Of a DNA stretch of 64,000 bases, positions 34,576 to 41,748 are shown in pieces. The stretch is from assembly GCA_038202885.1 (NCBI GenBank), contig JBBREP010000003.1, forward strand, positions 1 through 64,000. Reading direction: 5' to 3'. A program made the translations under genes and the position numbers. Below the pieces are notes generated by a model. That model saw only the letters and a list, made by a program, of their open reading frames with translations, did no database searches and was not told the DNA's origin. Numbering within the stretch: position 1 is the stretch's first letter; every line of letters begins with the position of its first letter. This DNA comes from JBBREP01 sp038202885 (GTDB taxonomy: Bacteria; Actinomycetota; Acidimicrobiia; IMCC26256; PALSA-610).

Positions 34576-34595
34576 GTGAGTGAGGACTCACTCAC
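34576..34595. promoter_or_regulatory. TetR operator candidate upstream of ABC exporter operon
   Basis: GTGAGTGAG and CTCACTCAC form a 20-bp palindrome with a GA centre. Three bases further, TATCCT (34598-34603) is a good -10 element; it ends 7 nt before ATG 34611, implying a leaderless TetR mRNA. The palindrome sits between -35 and -10, ideal for autorepression. Confidence 0.72.
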
Positions 34596-34610
34596 GCTAT
34601 CCTCTCGGCC

Positions 34611-35249
34611 ATGAGCGGCCCAACGACGGTGGCGACCGACACGAACAAGATGACGGTGGCAACCGACACGAACAAGACAAAACGGGCAAGTGCCATGCCG
34701 CCCGACGAGCGGCGATCGATGATCGTCGCCGCGGCCCTGCCGCTGCTCTTGGAGCACGGCGATCGTCTGACGAGCCGCATGATCGCCGAAGCAGCCGGCA
34801 TCGCCGAAGGCACGATCTTTCGAGCCTTCGCTGACAAAGACGAGGTCATCGTCGCTGTCGTCGAAGCTGCGCTCGACCCCGAACCGCTCGAAGCCGCGCT
34901 CACCAACATCCCTGAAGGTCTCGCCTTCGAAGACCGTCTCGCGGCCGCGATCGTGATCATGCAGCAACGCGTGATCGACATCTGGGCAGTGGTGTCGAGC
35001 GTGGGCACCCGCTTCCACGAGATCGCGCGCCGTCCCATGGCCGACAGCGACGCGCTCGTGCGGTTGTTCGAATCGCACCGGTCCTGGGTCACCGTCGAGC
35101 CGATCGTCGCGGCGCGCTTGCTGCGCGCGCTGACGCTGTCGACGACGCACCCGATGCTCGCGGGTGAGCCGATGTCGCCCGAGGAGCTCGTGGAGCTGTT
35201 CCTGCGCGGCGTTGGCGGCGGCGGTAGCGCGATCGAGCCGTCATGTTGA
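34611..35249 (+). CDS. TetR family transcriptional regulator
   Basis: A 212-aa repressor. The HTH is at about residues 35-80 (RRSMIVAAALPLLLEHGDRL, then RMIAEAAGIAEGTIFRAFADKDEVI). The N-terminal tail contains a 9-residue tandem repeat (TVATDTNKM twice, 27 bp period, from 34626), which looks like a recent duplication; the native start may be an internal Met (MPPDERRSM). It overlaps the first ABC gene by 7 bp (ATG inside the stop region, 35243-35249), so the operon is regulator plus exporter. Ligand unknown. Confidence 0.9.
   Translation: MSGPTTVATDTNKMTVATDTNKTKRASAMPPDERRSMIVAAALPLLLEHGDRLTSRMIAEAAGIAEGTIFRAFADKDEVIVAVVEAALDPEPLEAALTNIPEGLAFEDRLAAAIVIMQQRVIDIWAVVSSVGTRFHEIARRPMADSDALVRLFESHRSWVTVEPIVAARLLRALTLSTTHPMLAGEPMSPEELVELFLRGVGGGGSAIEPSC
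34626..34679 (+). repeat. 27-bp tandem duplication in TetR coding start
   Basis: Two nearly identical 27-bp units encode T-VATDTNK-M and T-VATDTNK-T. In frame, so it only lengthens the N-terminal tail. Confidence 0.8.
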
Positions 35250-36976
35250 GGCGCCTCCTGCGGTCGCACCTCGCGCCATATCGCAAGGTGTTGCTTGGCA
35301 TCGTGGCGCTGCAGACAGTGCAGACCTCGGCCGCGCTGACGTTGCCCACGATCAACGCCCGCGTCATCGACAACGGCGTGATCCCTGGCAACGTCGGATA
35401 CATCTGGACATGGGGCGGCGTGATGCTCGCGTTCGCGTTGATCCAGATCGTCTTTTCGATCGCGGCCGTGTACTACGGCGGCAAAGTCGCGATGAGTTTC
35501 GGCCGCGACCTACGCAAGAACCTCTTCCACCAGGTCACTGACTTCTCCGCGCGTGAAGTTGGTGCTTTCGGCGCGCCCTCGCTCATCACCCGGATCACGA
35601 ACGACGTGCAGCAAGTGCAGATGCTTGTCGTCATGGGGTGCACGATGGCCATCGCCGCTCCGATCACGATGGTGGTCGGTGTGATTATGGCGTTGCGGCA
35701 AGACGTCGGCCTGTCGATCGTGTTGGTCATCGCGATGCCTGTTGCGGCTGTCGTGCTCGGGCTGGTCGTGTCGCAGATGGTGCCGGCGTTCCGGCTGATG
35801 CAAGAACGCATCGACCAGGTCAACCGAGTGCTGCGCGAGCAGATCACCGGTATCCGCGTGGTGCGCGCCTTCGTGCGCGAACCCCAAGAAACTCGGCGTT
35901 TCGCGTCGGCCAACGAAGATCTCACGGCCGTGTCGCTGAAGGCCGGCCGGTTGATGTCGTCGATGTTCCCCACGGTGAACCTGTTGATCAACGGTTCGAG
36001 CGTCGCCGTGTTGTGGCTCGGAGCGAGCCGTGTCAATGCGGGCGATATCCAGGTCGGCACGCTCGTTGCGTACCTCACGTACCTCGTGCAGATCCTGATG
36101 TCGGTCGTGATGGCCACGTTCATGATCTCGATGATTCCTCGTGCATCGGTGTCGGCCGACCGCATCGAGGAAGTGCTGGATACCGACCCGAGCGTGGTCC
36201 CGCCGGCCAACCCCGTGCGCGAGGTCACCACGCACGGTGCCCTCGAGTTCCGCGATGTCGGCTTCAACTATCCCGGCGCTGAGCACCCGGTGCTCACCGG
36301 GATCTCGTTCGCCACCGCTCCGGGCCAGACCACGGCCATCATCGGTAGCACCGGTGCGGGCAAGTCGACGCTCGTCAACCTCATCCTGCGGCTGTTCGAC
36401 AGCACCGAAGGCAGCGTGTTCGTTGGCGGTGTCGACGTGCACGACCTCGATCCCGACGTGTTGTGGGGCACGATCGGGCTTGTGCCACAGCGGCCGTATC
36501 TGTTCTCGGGCACGGTGGCGAGCAATCTGGCCTTCGGTAAACCCGACGCGACTGACGACGAAATGTGGGCCGCGCTCGAAGTGGCGCAGGCAGCAGACTT
36601 CGTGCGCGCGATGCCGGGTGGCCTGCGCGCAAGGATTGAACAGGGCGGCACGAACGTGTCGGGCGGCCAACGCCAGCGCTTGTCGATTGCCCGCGCGCTG
36701 ATCCGGCGGCCCGACATCTATGTGTTCGATGACTCGTTCTCGGCCCTCGACCTCGCTACCGACGCGCGGCTGCGCGCGGCGCTCGGTCCGTACACGAAGG
36801 ACGCGGCCGTCGTGATCGTGGCGCAGCGCGTGTCGACCATCTCGACTGCCGACAACATCCTGGTGCTCGAAGATGGCCTCATCATCGGGCGCGGAACCCA
36901 CGATGAGCTCATTGCAGATTGCCCGACCTATGCCGAGATCGTGCAGTCGCAAATTGGTGAGAAGAGCGCGGCATGA
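35243..36976 (+). CDS. ABC exporter half-transporter with degenerate catalytic site
   Basis: A 577-aa type IV ABC exporter subunit (six-helix membrane domain, residues 1-310, plus nucleotide-binding domain 335-575). Walker A is GSTGAGKST, the signature is VSGGQRQRLSIAR, and Walker B reads IYVFDDSFSALD, with Asp in place of the catalytic Glu. This is the classic asymmetric subunit of heterodimeric multidrug exporters such as LmrC or TM287. Its partner follows with a 4-bp overlap (ATGA 36973-36976). Export of a drug, lipid or peptide is inferred. It is part of the TetR-controlled operon. Confidence 0.92.
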   Translation: MLRRLLRSHLAPYRKVLLGIVALQTVQTSAALTLPTINARVIDNGVIPGNVGYIWTWGGVMLAFALIQIVFSIAAVYYGGKVAMSFGRDLRKNLFHQVTDFSAREVGAFGAPSLITRITNDVQQVQMLVVMGCTMAIAAPITMVVGVIMALRQDVGLSIVLVIAMPVAAVVLGLVVSQMVPAFRLMQERIDQVNRVLREQITGIRVVRAFVREPQETRRFASANEDLTAVSLKAGRLMSSMFPTVNLLINGSSVAVLWLGASRVNAGDIQVGTLVAYLTYLVQILMSVVMATFMISMIPRASVSADRIEEVLDTDPSVVPPANPVREVTTHGALEFRDVGFNYPGAEHPVLTGISFATAPGQTTAIIGSTGAGKSTLVNLILRLFDSTEGSVFVGGVDVHDLDPDVLWGTIGLVPQRPYLFSGTVASNLAFGKPDATDDEMWAALEVAQAADFVRAMPGGLRARIEQGGTNVSGGQRQRLSIARALIRRPDIYVFDDSFSALDLATDARLRAALGPYTKDAAVVIVAQRVSTISTADNILVLEDGLIIGRGTHDELIADCPTYAEIVQSQIGEKSAA

Positions 36977-38883
36977 CGCTGCTCGACGGTCAGCAGGAAC
37001 ACGATCAACGCGCCGGCGACGACGCCGAACACGAGGAGCTTGATCTCGCCTCGCCCGACATCCGCGCCGCGGGCCGGTGGAATTCGGCCGGTGTGCCCGG
37101 CGAGCGGTCGAAGGACTTCAAGAATGCGCTGCGTCGACTCGGCAGCATGCTCGGCCCGATGTGGGTCGTGCTCGTGGTGGTCACGGTCATCGCAATCGCG
37201 AGCGCCACACTCAATGTGTTCGGACCGCGCGTTCTCGGTCACGGCACCGACATCATCGTGCAGGGCGTGCGGAGTGGCCGCGGGATGCGGTTTGGCGCGC
37301 TCCACCACGTGCTGTGGCAAGCCCTGGGGCTCTACGCGGCGTCGTCGGCGTTGTCGATCGTTGCCGCCTACATGCTCGCGGGTGTGATCCAGCGGCTGAT
37401 GTACAAGCTGCGTTCGCAAGCCGAAGACAAGGTCCACTCGCTGCCGTTGAGCTACATCGACAAACAATCGCGCGGCGACCTGTTGAGCCGGGTCACGAAC
37501 GACATCGACAACGTTGCCCAGAGTCTGCAGCAAACGCTGAGCCAAATGCTCACCTCGGTGCTGCTCATGATCGGCGTCGCAACGATGATGTTCACCATCT
37601 CGCCGTTGCTTGCGATCGTCGCACTCACCACCGTGCCGGTCTCGGTCTGGATGATGCGTGCCGTGGGTCGGCGCTCGCGACCCCGGTTCATATCGCAGTG
37701 GAAGAGCACCGGTCTGCTCAATGCGCAGATCGAAGAGACCTTCACCGGTCATGCCATCGTCAAGGCGTTCGGTCGCCAACGCGAGGTCGAGCAACGGTTC
37801 CGCGACACCAACGACGAACTCTACGAGTCGTCGTTCGGGGCGCAATTCATGTCGAGCCTGATGCAGCCGCTCACGATGTTCATGGGCAACGTGCAGTACG
37901 TCATCGTCGCAGTCGTCGGCGGACTGCGCGTGTCGACGGGCGCCATCACAGTCGGCGATATCCAGGCGTTCATCCAGTACTCGCGCAACTTCTCGATGCC
38001 GCTCACCCAGTTGGCGTCGATGATGAACGTGTTCCAGTCGGGCATCGCGTCGTTCGAACGCGTCACCGAGTTCCTCGATGCCGAAGAGCAGAGTGCAGAA
38101 CCTGCGCCGAGCAGCAACGCGCCGCCGCTGCGAGGCCGGGTCGAGTTCTGCGACGTGACGTTCTCCTACGACCCGAATCGGCCGCTCATCGAAGCGTTGT
38201 CGCTCACGGCCGAGCCGGGTCAGACCGTCGCCATCGTTGGTCCGACCGGCGCAGGCAAGACCACGCTGGTCAACCTCATCATGCGCTTCTACGAACTGAA
38301 CAGCGGCGTGATCACGCTCGATGGCCGCGACATTTCGACGATTCCTCGCGCCGAACTGCGCAGCCGTATCGGCATGGTGCTCCAGGACACGTGGCTGTTC
38401 GGCGGGAGCATCCACGACAACATCGCCTACGGCAACCCCAGCGCCAGCGAGGAGCAGATCCTGGAGGCGGCGCGGGCAACGTACGTCGACCGTTTCGTGC
38501 ACTCACTGCCGAGTGGTTACGACACACTCATCAACGATGAGGGTGACAACATCAGCGCTGGTCAGAAGCAACTGCTCACGATCGCACGCGCGTTCCTCGC
38601 CGACCCGGCCATCCTCATCCTCGACGAGGCCACGAGTTCGGTCGACACGCGTACCGAGGTGCTCATCCAAGAGGCGATGAACGCCCTGCGTCGCGATCGC
38701 ACGAGCTTTGTCATCGCACACCGTCTGTCGACGATCCGCGGCGCCGACGTCATCCTTGTGATGGAGAACGGCAGCATCGTCGAACAGGGTTCGCACAACG
38801 AATTGCTCGCCCACGACGGCCCGTACTCGCGGCTCTACAACTCGCAGTTCGTTGCCCCACTCCTCGACGTCGACGTGGACTGA
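36973..38883 (+). CDS. ABC exporter half-transporter, catalytic partner
   Basis: A 636-aa type IV ABC exporter subunit. A hydrophilic 50-residue N-terminus precedes the membrane domain (about 55-360), then the nucleotide-binding domain. Walker A is GPTGAGKTT, Walker B ILILDEATSSVD has the catalytic Glu, and the signature is ISAGQKQLLTIAR (Ala for the second Gly). So the canonical ATP site uses this subunit's Walker motifs and the neighbour's SGGQ; the other site is degenerate. It makes an obligate heterodimer with the gene product before it. Confidence 0.92.
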   Translation: MTLLDGQQEHDQRAGDDAEHEELDLASPDIRAAGRWNSAGVPGERSKDFKNALRRLGSMLGPMWVVLVVVTVIAIASATLNVFGPRVLGHGTDIIVQGVRSGRGMRFGALHHVLWQALGLYAASSALSIVAAYMLAGVIQRLMYKLRSQAEDKVHSLPLSYIDKQSRGDLLSRVTNDIDNVAQSLQQTLSQMLTSVLLMIGVATMMFTISPLLAIVALTTVPVSVWMMRAVGRRSRPRFISQWKSTGLLNAQIEETFTGHAIVKAFGRQREVEQRFRDTNDELYESSFGAQFMSSLMQPLTMFMGNVQYVIVAVVGGLRVSTGAITVGDIQAFIQYSRNFSMPLTQLASMMNVFQSGIASFERVTEFLDAEEQSAEPAPSSNAPPLRGRVEFCDVTFSYDPNRPLIEALSLTAEPGQTVAIVGPTGAGKTTLVNLIMRFYELNSGVITLDGRDISTIPRAELRSRIGMVLQDTWLFGGSIHDNIAYGNPSASEEQILEAARATYVDRFVHSLPSGYDTLINDEGDNISAGQKQLLTIARAFLADPAILILDEATSSVDTRTEVLIQEAMNALRRDRTSFVIAHRLSTIRGADVILVMENGSIVEQGSHNELLAHDGPYSRLYNSQFVAPLLDVDVD

Positions 38884-38899
38884 CTGTGGAGAATGATCG

Positions 38900-38919
38900 G
38901 CCGCCAGCCGTCGGGCGGC
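38900..38919. terminator. Hairpin between convergent operons
   Basis: GCCGCC (38900-38905) and GGCGGC (38914-38919) form a 6-bp stem with an 8-nt loop, 16 bp after the ABC exporter stop and before the convergent lipoprotein stop at 38990. No T-run. Confidence 0.4.
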
Positions 38920-38989
38920 GACCGCACAACTTCGCTCAGCAGAGCCGGGTCCAAGCGGTCGCTCGCAGCGCCGGACGAAGTAGGCGCAG

Positions 38990-39796
38990 TTAGAGAGAGT
39001 CGCCGTGCATTTGATCGCAGGCCTTGGTCTGGCCGGGCTTGACCTGGCCGGCGCCGAGGCCGTTGAGCGCGGCGAACGGACCACACGGGTTCGGGCGGAT
39101 CCACACGTGCATCATGACGTTGGGATGGAACGCCACCAACGGCGCGGGGCAGGCTCCGTTGTCGCTGGTGATGCCCGCGACCTGCGGTGCGGTCTTCGAG
39201 TTCGTGAAGCACAGGTTGTCGTGAATGTGGAACTGCACGAGCTTGCCGCCGACGTCGGGCAAGTTGTCGAACGTAAATTTCTTCGGAAGCAGGAACATCA
39301 CTGCTTCAAGCGTGTGCGTGCCACTGGGATCGACGTGGTAGACGAGCGCTTCAGGCTTGTGCGGGTTGAGGTATGTGTTGTCGTCGATCCAGTCCCAGCG
39401 GATCCAGTGCTCGTCGCCGGTGAGTCCGTCACCGATGGAGTGGAACCCTTCCTTCGCCGCGGTCGCGACGTCGTTCCAATGCGGAAGCACCTCGATGGTT
39501 TCGCGCAGCAACGCCTCCGCGCGCTTCTGCTCGGCTGCGGTGACGCCGGGAACACCACCGAGGTCGACCTTGGCCGCGTCGATCGTGCCGTCAGCTTTCA
39601 ACGCGAGCGCGTGGGGTAAGACGGCTGCGGGCTTCATGTGCGCCATCTCTTCGGCCGTCATACCGTCGGCCGCCGTCGACGGGGTCGTCGTCGTTCCGGC
39701 GGTACCTGACGCGCCTTTCGCCGTGTTCGAGGTCCCACACGCGGTGAGCGCCACGCACGCCGCAGCGGCGATTGCAAGCATGCGGACGCGCGGCAT
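38990..39796 (-). CDS. Predicted lipoprotein, His/Trp-rich
   Basis: A 268-aa lipoprotein: signal MLAIAAAACVALTACG with lipobox LTAC (Cys near residue 20), then a Thr/Ala-rich linker. The mature part has many His and aromatic residues (PHWNDVATAAKEGFHSIGDG, GDEHWIRWDWIDD, LVQFHIHDNLCF, FHPNVMMHVWI), which suggests metal binding on the cell surface. The family is one I cannot name. I chose ATG 39796 because GAGGGGAAG lies about 6 nt upstream. It is divergent from the carotenoid oxygenase, with a 47-bp hairpin element between. Confidence 0.72.
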   Translation of the reverse strand: MPRVRMLAIAAAACVALTACGTSNTAKGASGTAGTTTTPSTAADGMTAEEMAHMKPAAVLPHALALKADGTIDAAKVDLGGVPGVTAAEQKRAEALLRETIEVLPHWNDVATAAKEGFHSIGDGLTGDEHWIRWDWIDDNTYLNPHKPEALVYHVDPSGTHTLEAVMFLLPKKFTFDNLPDVGGKLVQFHIHDNLCFTNSKTAPQVAGITSDNGACPAPLVAFHPNVMMHVWIRPNPCGPFAALNGLGAGQVKPGQTKACDQMHGDSL

Positions 39797-39854
39797 GTGG
39801 CTTCCCCTCATCAGTGGACGTGTGATCGTACCGGGCACGGGCAACCCCCGCCGA

Positions 39855-39901
39855 CCGTGTGCCGATCTGGCCCTCGCCGGTGCCGCTGGCGCGGCACACG
39901 G
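39855..39901. repeat. 47-bp hairpin repeat element, copy 1
   Basis: The ends CCGTGTGCCG and CGGCACACGG are perfect 10-bp inverted repeats around a 27-bp core. A second copy at 41371-41417 matches in 44 of 47 positions. Copy 1 lies in the divergent gap before the carotenoid oxygenase gene. Confidence 0.85.
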
Positions 39902-39986
39902 TCGGGCCTGGCAACCGTGGCGAATCTCGGGTAGACCGTGCCCTGATCCACAGAACGTGTCGGGCGAACAACTGCGAGGGGTCCCG

Positions 39987-41348
39987 ATGACCGTCACCCA
40001 AGAACGCACGAGTACGAGTCGCTACCTGAGCGGCAACTTCGCTCCGGTACACAACGAGATCACCGCCTTTGACCTCGAGGTCACCGGGCAGATCCCCGAA
40101 GGCCTCGACGGCCGGCTGCTGCGCATTGGTCCGAACCCGGTCGGCGAATCCGACCCGGCGACGTACCACTGGTTCACCGGCAACGGCATGGTGCACGGCG
40201 TGCGGATGCGTGGCGGCAAAGCCGAGTGGTACCGCAACCGCTTTGTCGTTGACGATGCCGTGGCCGAAACACTCGGCCGTCCGACCACGCCGGGGCCGCG
40301 CTCGGCAATGGGCGGCGGCGGGGCCAACACGAATGTGATCGGGTACGCCGGCAACACCTTCGCGATCGTCGAGGCCGGGAACCCTCCCGTCGAACTCACC
40401 TACGACCTCGACACCGTGGCGATGACGAACTTCGAGGGCACGCTTCCGGGCTCGTTCACCGCGCACCCTAAACGTGATCCGCGCACAGGGGAGTTGCACG
40501 CGGTCGTCTACTACTGGGAGCGGGACTACCTCCAGTACGTGATCGTCGGGGTCGATGGTCGTGTCCGCCAGACCGCGAACGTGCCGGTGCCCGGCAAGCC
40601 GATGACGCACGACTGCGCGATCACCGAGTCGCAACTGTTGGTGTTCGACATGCCGGTGACGTTCGACATCGATGCGGCAATGTCGGGGAAGTCCCTGCCC
40701 TATGCGTGGGATCCTGACTACGGATGTCGTGTCGGGCTCCTGCCGCTCGGGTCGACGGACGGTACCGACGTGCGTTGGTGTGCGACCGACCTGTGTTACG
40801 TGTACCACCCGCTCAACGCGTATGACCTCGCCGACGGTCGGGTTGTGTGCGATGTCGTGAAACACCCGCGCATGTTCGATCGCGACCGCTTCGGCCCGAA
40901 CGAAGGCACGCCGACGTTGTGGCGTTGGACGCTCGACCCCGCGAGTGGCCGGATCGACGAGGAGTTGCTCGACGATTGCGGCCAGGAGTTTCCGCGCCTC
41001 GATGAACGGCTCGTGGGTCGCGCCCATCGCTACGGCTATACGGCAGGGTTCGCCGACGGCGCCGAGCACGGCCCGGCGTTCAAGCACGATCTCGTGGCCG
41101 CCACCAAGGAAGTGCACGAGTACGGCGCCGGGCGCATGACGCTCGAGCCCGTGTTCGTGCCGGTGCATGACGACGCCGCCGAAGACGATGGGTGGGTGAT
41201 GTCGTATGTCTACGACGCGACGACCGACCGCTCCGACGTCGTGATCCTCCACAGCCAGGACTTCACCGGCGAACCCGTCGCCACGATCCATCTCCCACAG
41301 CGCGTGCCGTTCGGCTTCCACGGCAACTGGGTCCCCGACCCCACCTAA
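39987..41348 (+). CDS. Carotenoid oxygenase (RPE65/CCD family)
   Basis: A 453-aa iron(II)-dependent dioxygenase that cleaves carotenoid or stilbene double bonds. The four iron-ligand histidines are visible in the seven-blade propeller pattern: SFTAHPKRDPRTGEL, PMTHDCAITE, YVYHPLNAYD and FGFHGNWVPDP at the C-terminus. The N-terminus YLSGNFAPVHNEITAFDLEV is characteristic of bacterial members. The start at 39987 is preceded by GCGAGGGG. It is flanked on both sides by copies of a 47-bp hairpin element. No carotenoid synthesis genes are in the window, so its substrate is open (apocarotenoid or lignin-derived stilbene). Confidence 0.9.
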   Translation: MTVTQERTSTSRYLSGNFAPVHNEITAFDLEVTGQIPEGLDGRLLRIGPNPVGESDPATYHWFTGNGMVHGVRMRGGKAEWYRNRFVVDDAVAETLGRPTTPGPRSAMGGGGANTNVIGYAGNTFAIVEAGNPPVELTYDLDTVAMTNFEGTLPGSFTAHPKRDPRTGELHAVVYYWERDYLQYVIVGVDGRVRQTANVPVPGKPMTHDCAITESQLLVFDMPVTFDIDAAMSGKSLPYAWDPDYGCRVGLLPLGSTDGTDVRWCATDLCYVYHPLNAYDLADGRVVCDVVKHPRMFDRDRFGPNEGTPTLWRWTLDPASGRIDEELLDDCGQEFPRLDERLVGRAHRYGYTAGFADGAEHGPAFKHDLVAATKEVHEYGAGRMTLEPVFVPVHDDAAEDDGWVMSYVYDATTDRSDVVILHSQDFTGEPVATIHLPQRVPFGFHGNWVPDPT

Positions 41349-41370
41349 TGGGGTCGCCGGGCGCACCCCA

Positions 41371-41417
41371 CCGTGTGCCGATCTGACCGTCGCCGGTGCC
41401 GCTAGCGCGGCACACGG
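41371..41417. repeat. 47-bp hairpin repeat element, copy 2
   Basis: The same 10-bp inverted ends as copy 1, in the same orientation, 22 bp after the carotenoid oxygenase stop and 13 bp before the convergent gene stop at 41431. It may also serve as a transcription terminator. Confidence 0.85.
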
Positions 41418-41430
41418 TTGTGCGGGCTGG

Positions 41431-41748
41431 TTAGTGCTCGTCCTCGTCGTGGGGGAGGAGGTCGGCGGCAGCGGCGAGGGCGGTGGCCAGGCCGGCGGCC
41501 TTTTCGTACACGCTGGCGAAATAGTGCTCGGCGACATGTTCACGACCGGGCAGCGGAACCGCGCCGAGCGAACGCACCATCGCGCCAGGATCGTCGGGCG
41601 GGCGGATGTCGTCGACGTCGAGTTCGTCGTCGGTCGGTTGTGTGCCCCAGAACTCGGCGCCCGCAAGCGGCCGTTTGCGCGGTGTGCGACCAGCGGCAGC
41701 GGGTTTGCGACCAGCCGCGGCTGGTTTGCGCCGACGGGCCGGGCTCAC
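41431..41748 (-). CDS. Small protein coupled to SNF2 helicase
   Basis: A 105-aa protein translated from a GTG that overlaps the helicase stop as GTGA (41745-41748). The N-terminus is Lys/Arg/Ala-rich with a duplicated RKPAAAG, fitting a nucleic-acid-binding tail; then EFWGTQPTDDELDVDDIRPPDD and a helical C-terminus ending in acidic residues. I do not recognise the family, but small companions in this place are common with actinobacterial SNF2 helicases. A role as an accessory factor is inferred. Confidence 0.7.
   Translation of the reverse strand: MSPARRRKPAAAGRKPAAAGRTPRKRPLAGAEFWGTQPTDDELDVDDIRPPDDPGAMVRSLGAVPLPGREHVAEHYFASVYEKAAGLATALAAAADLLPHDEDEH

Noticed and set aside
35510..36952. A 480-aa minus-strand frame opposite the ABC exporter
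   Set aside because: Shadow of the Walker/ABC coding strand with no domain of its own.
39591..41666. A 691-aa minus-strand frame opposite the carotenoid oxygenase
   Set aside because: It is antisense to a gene with all four iron histidines and has no domain; a GC-rich third-position artefact.
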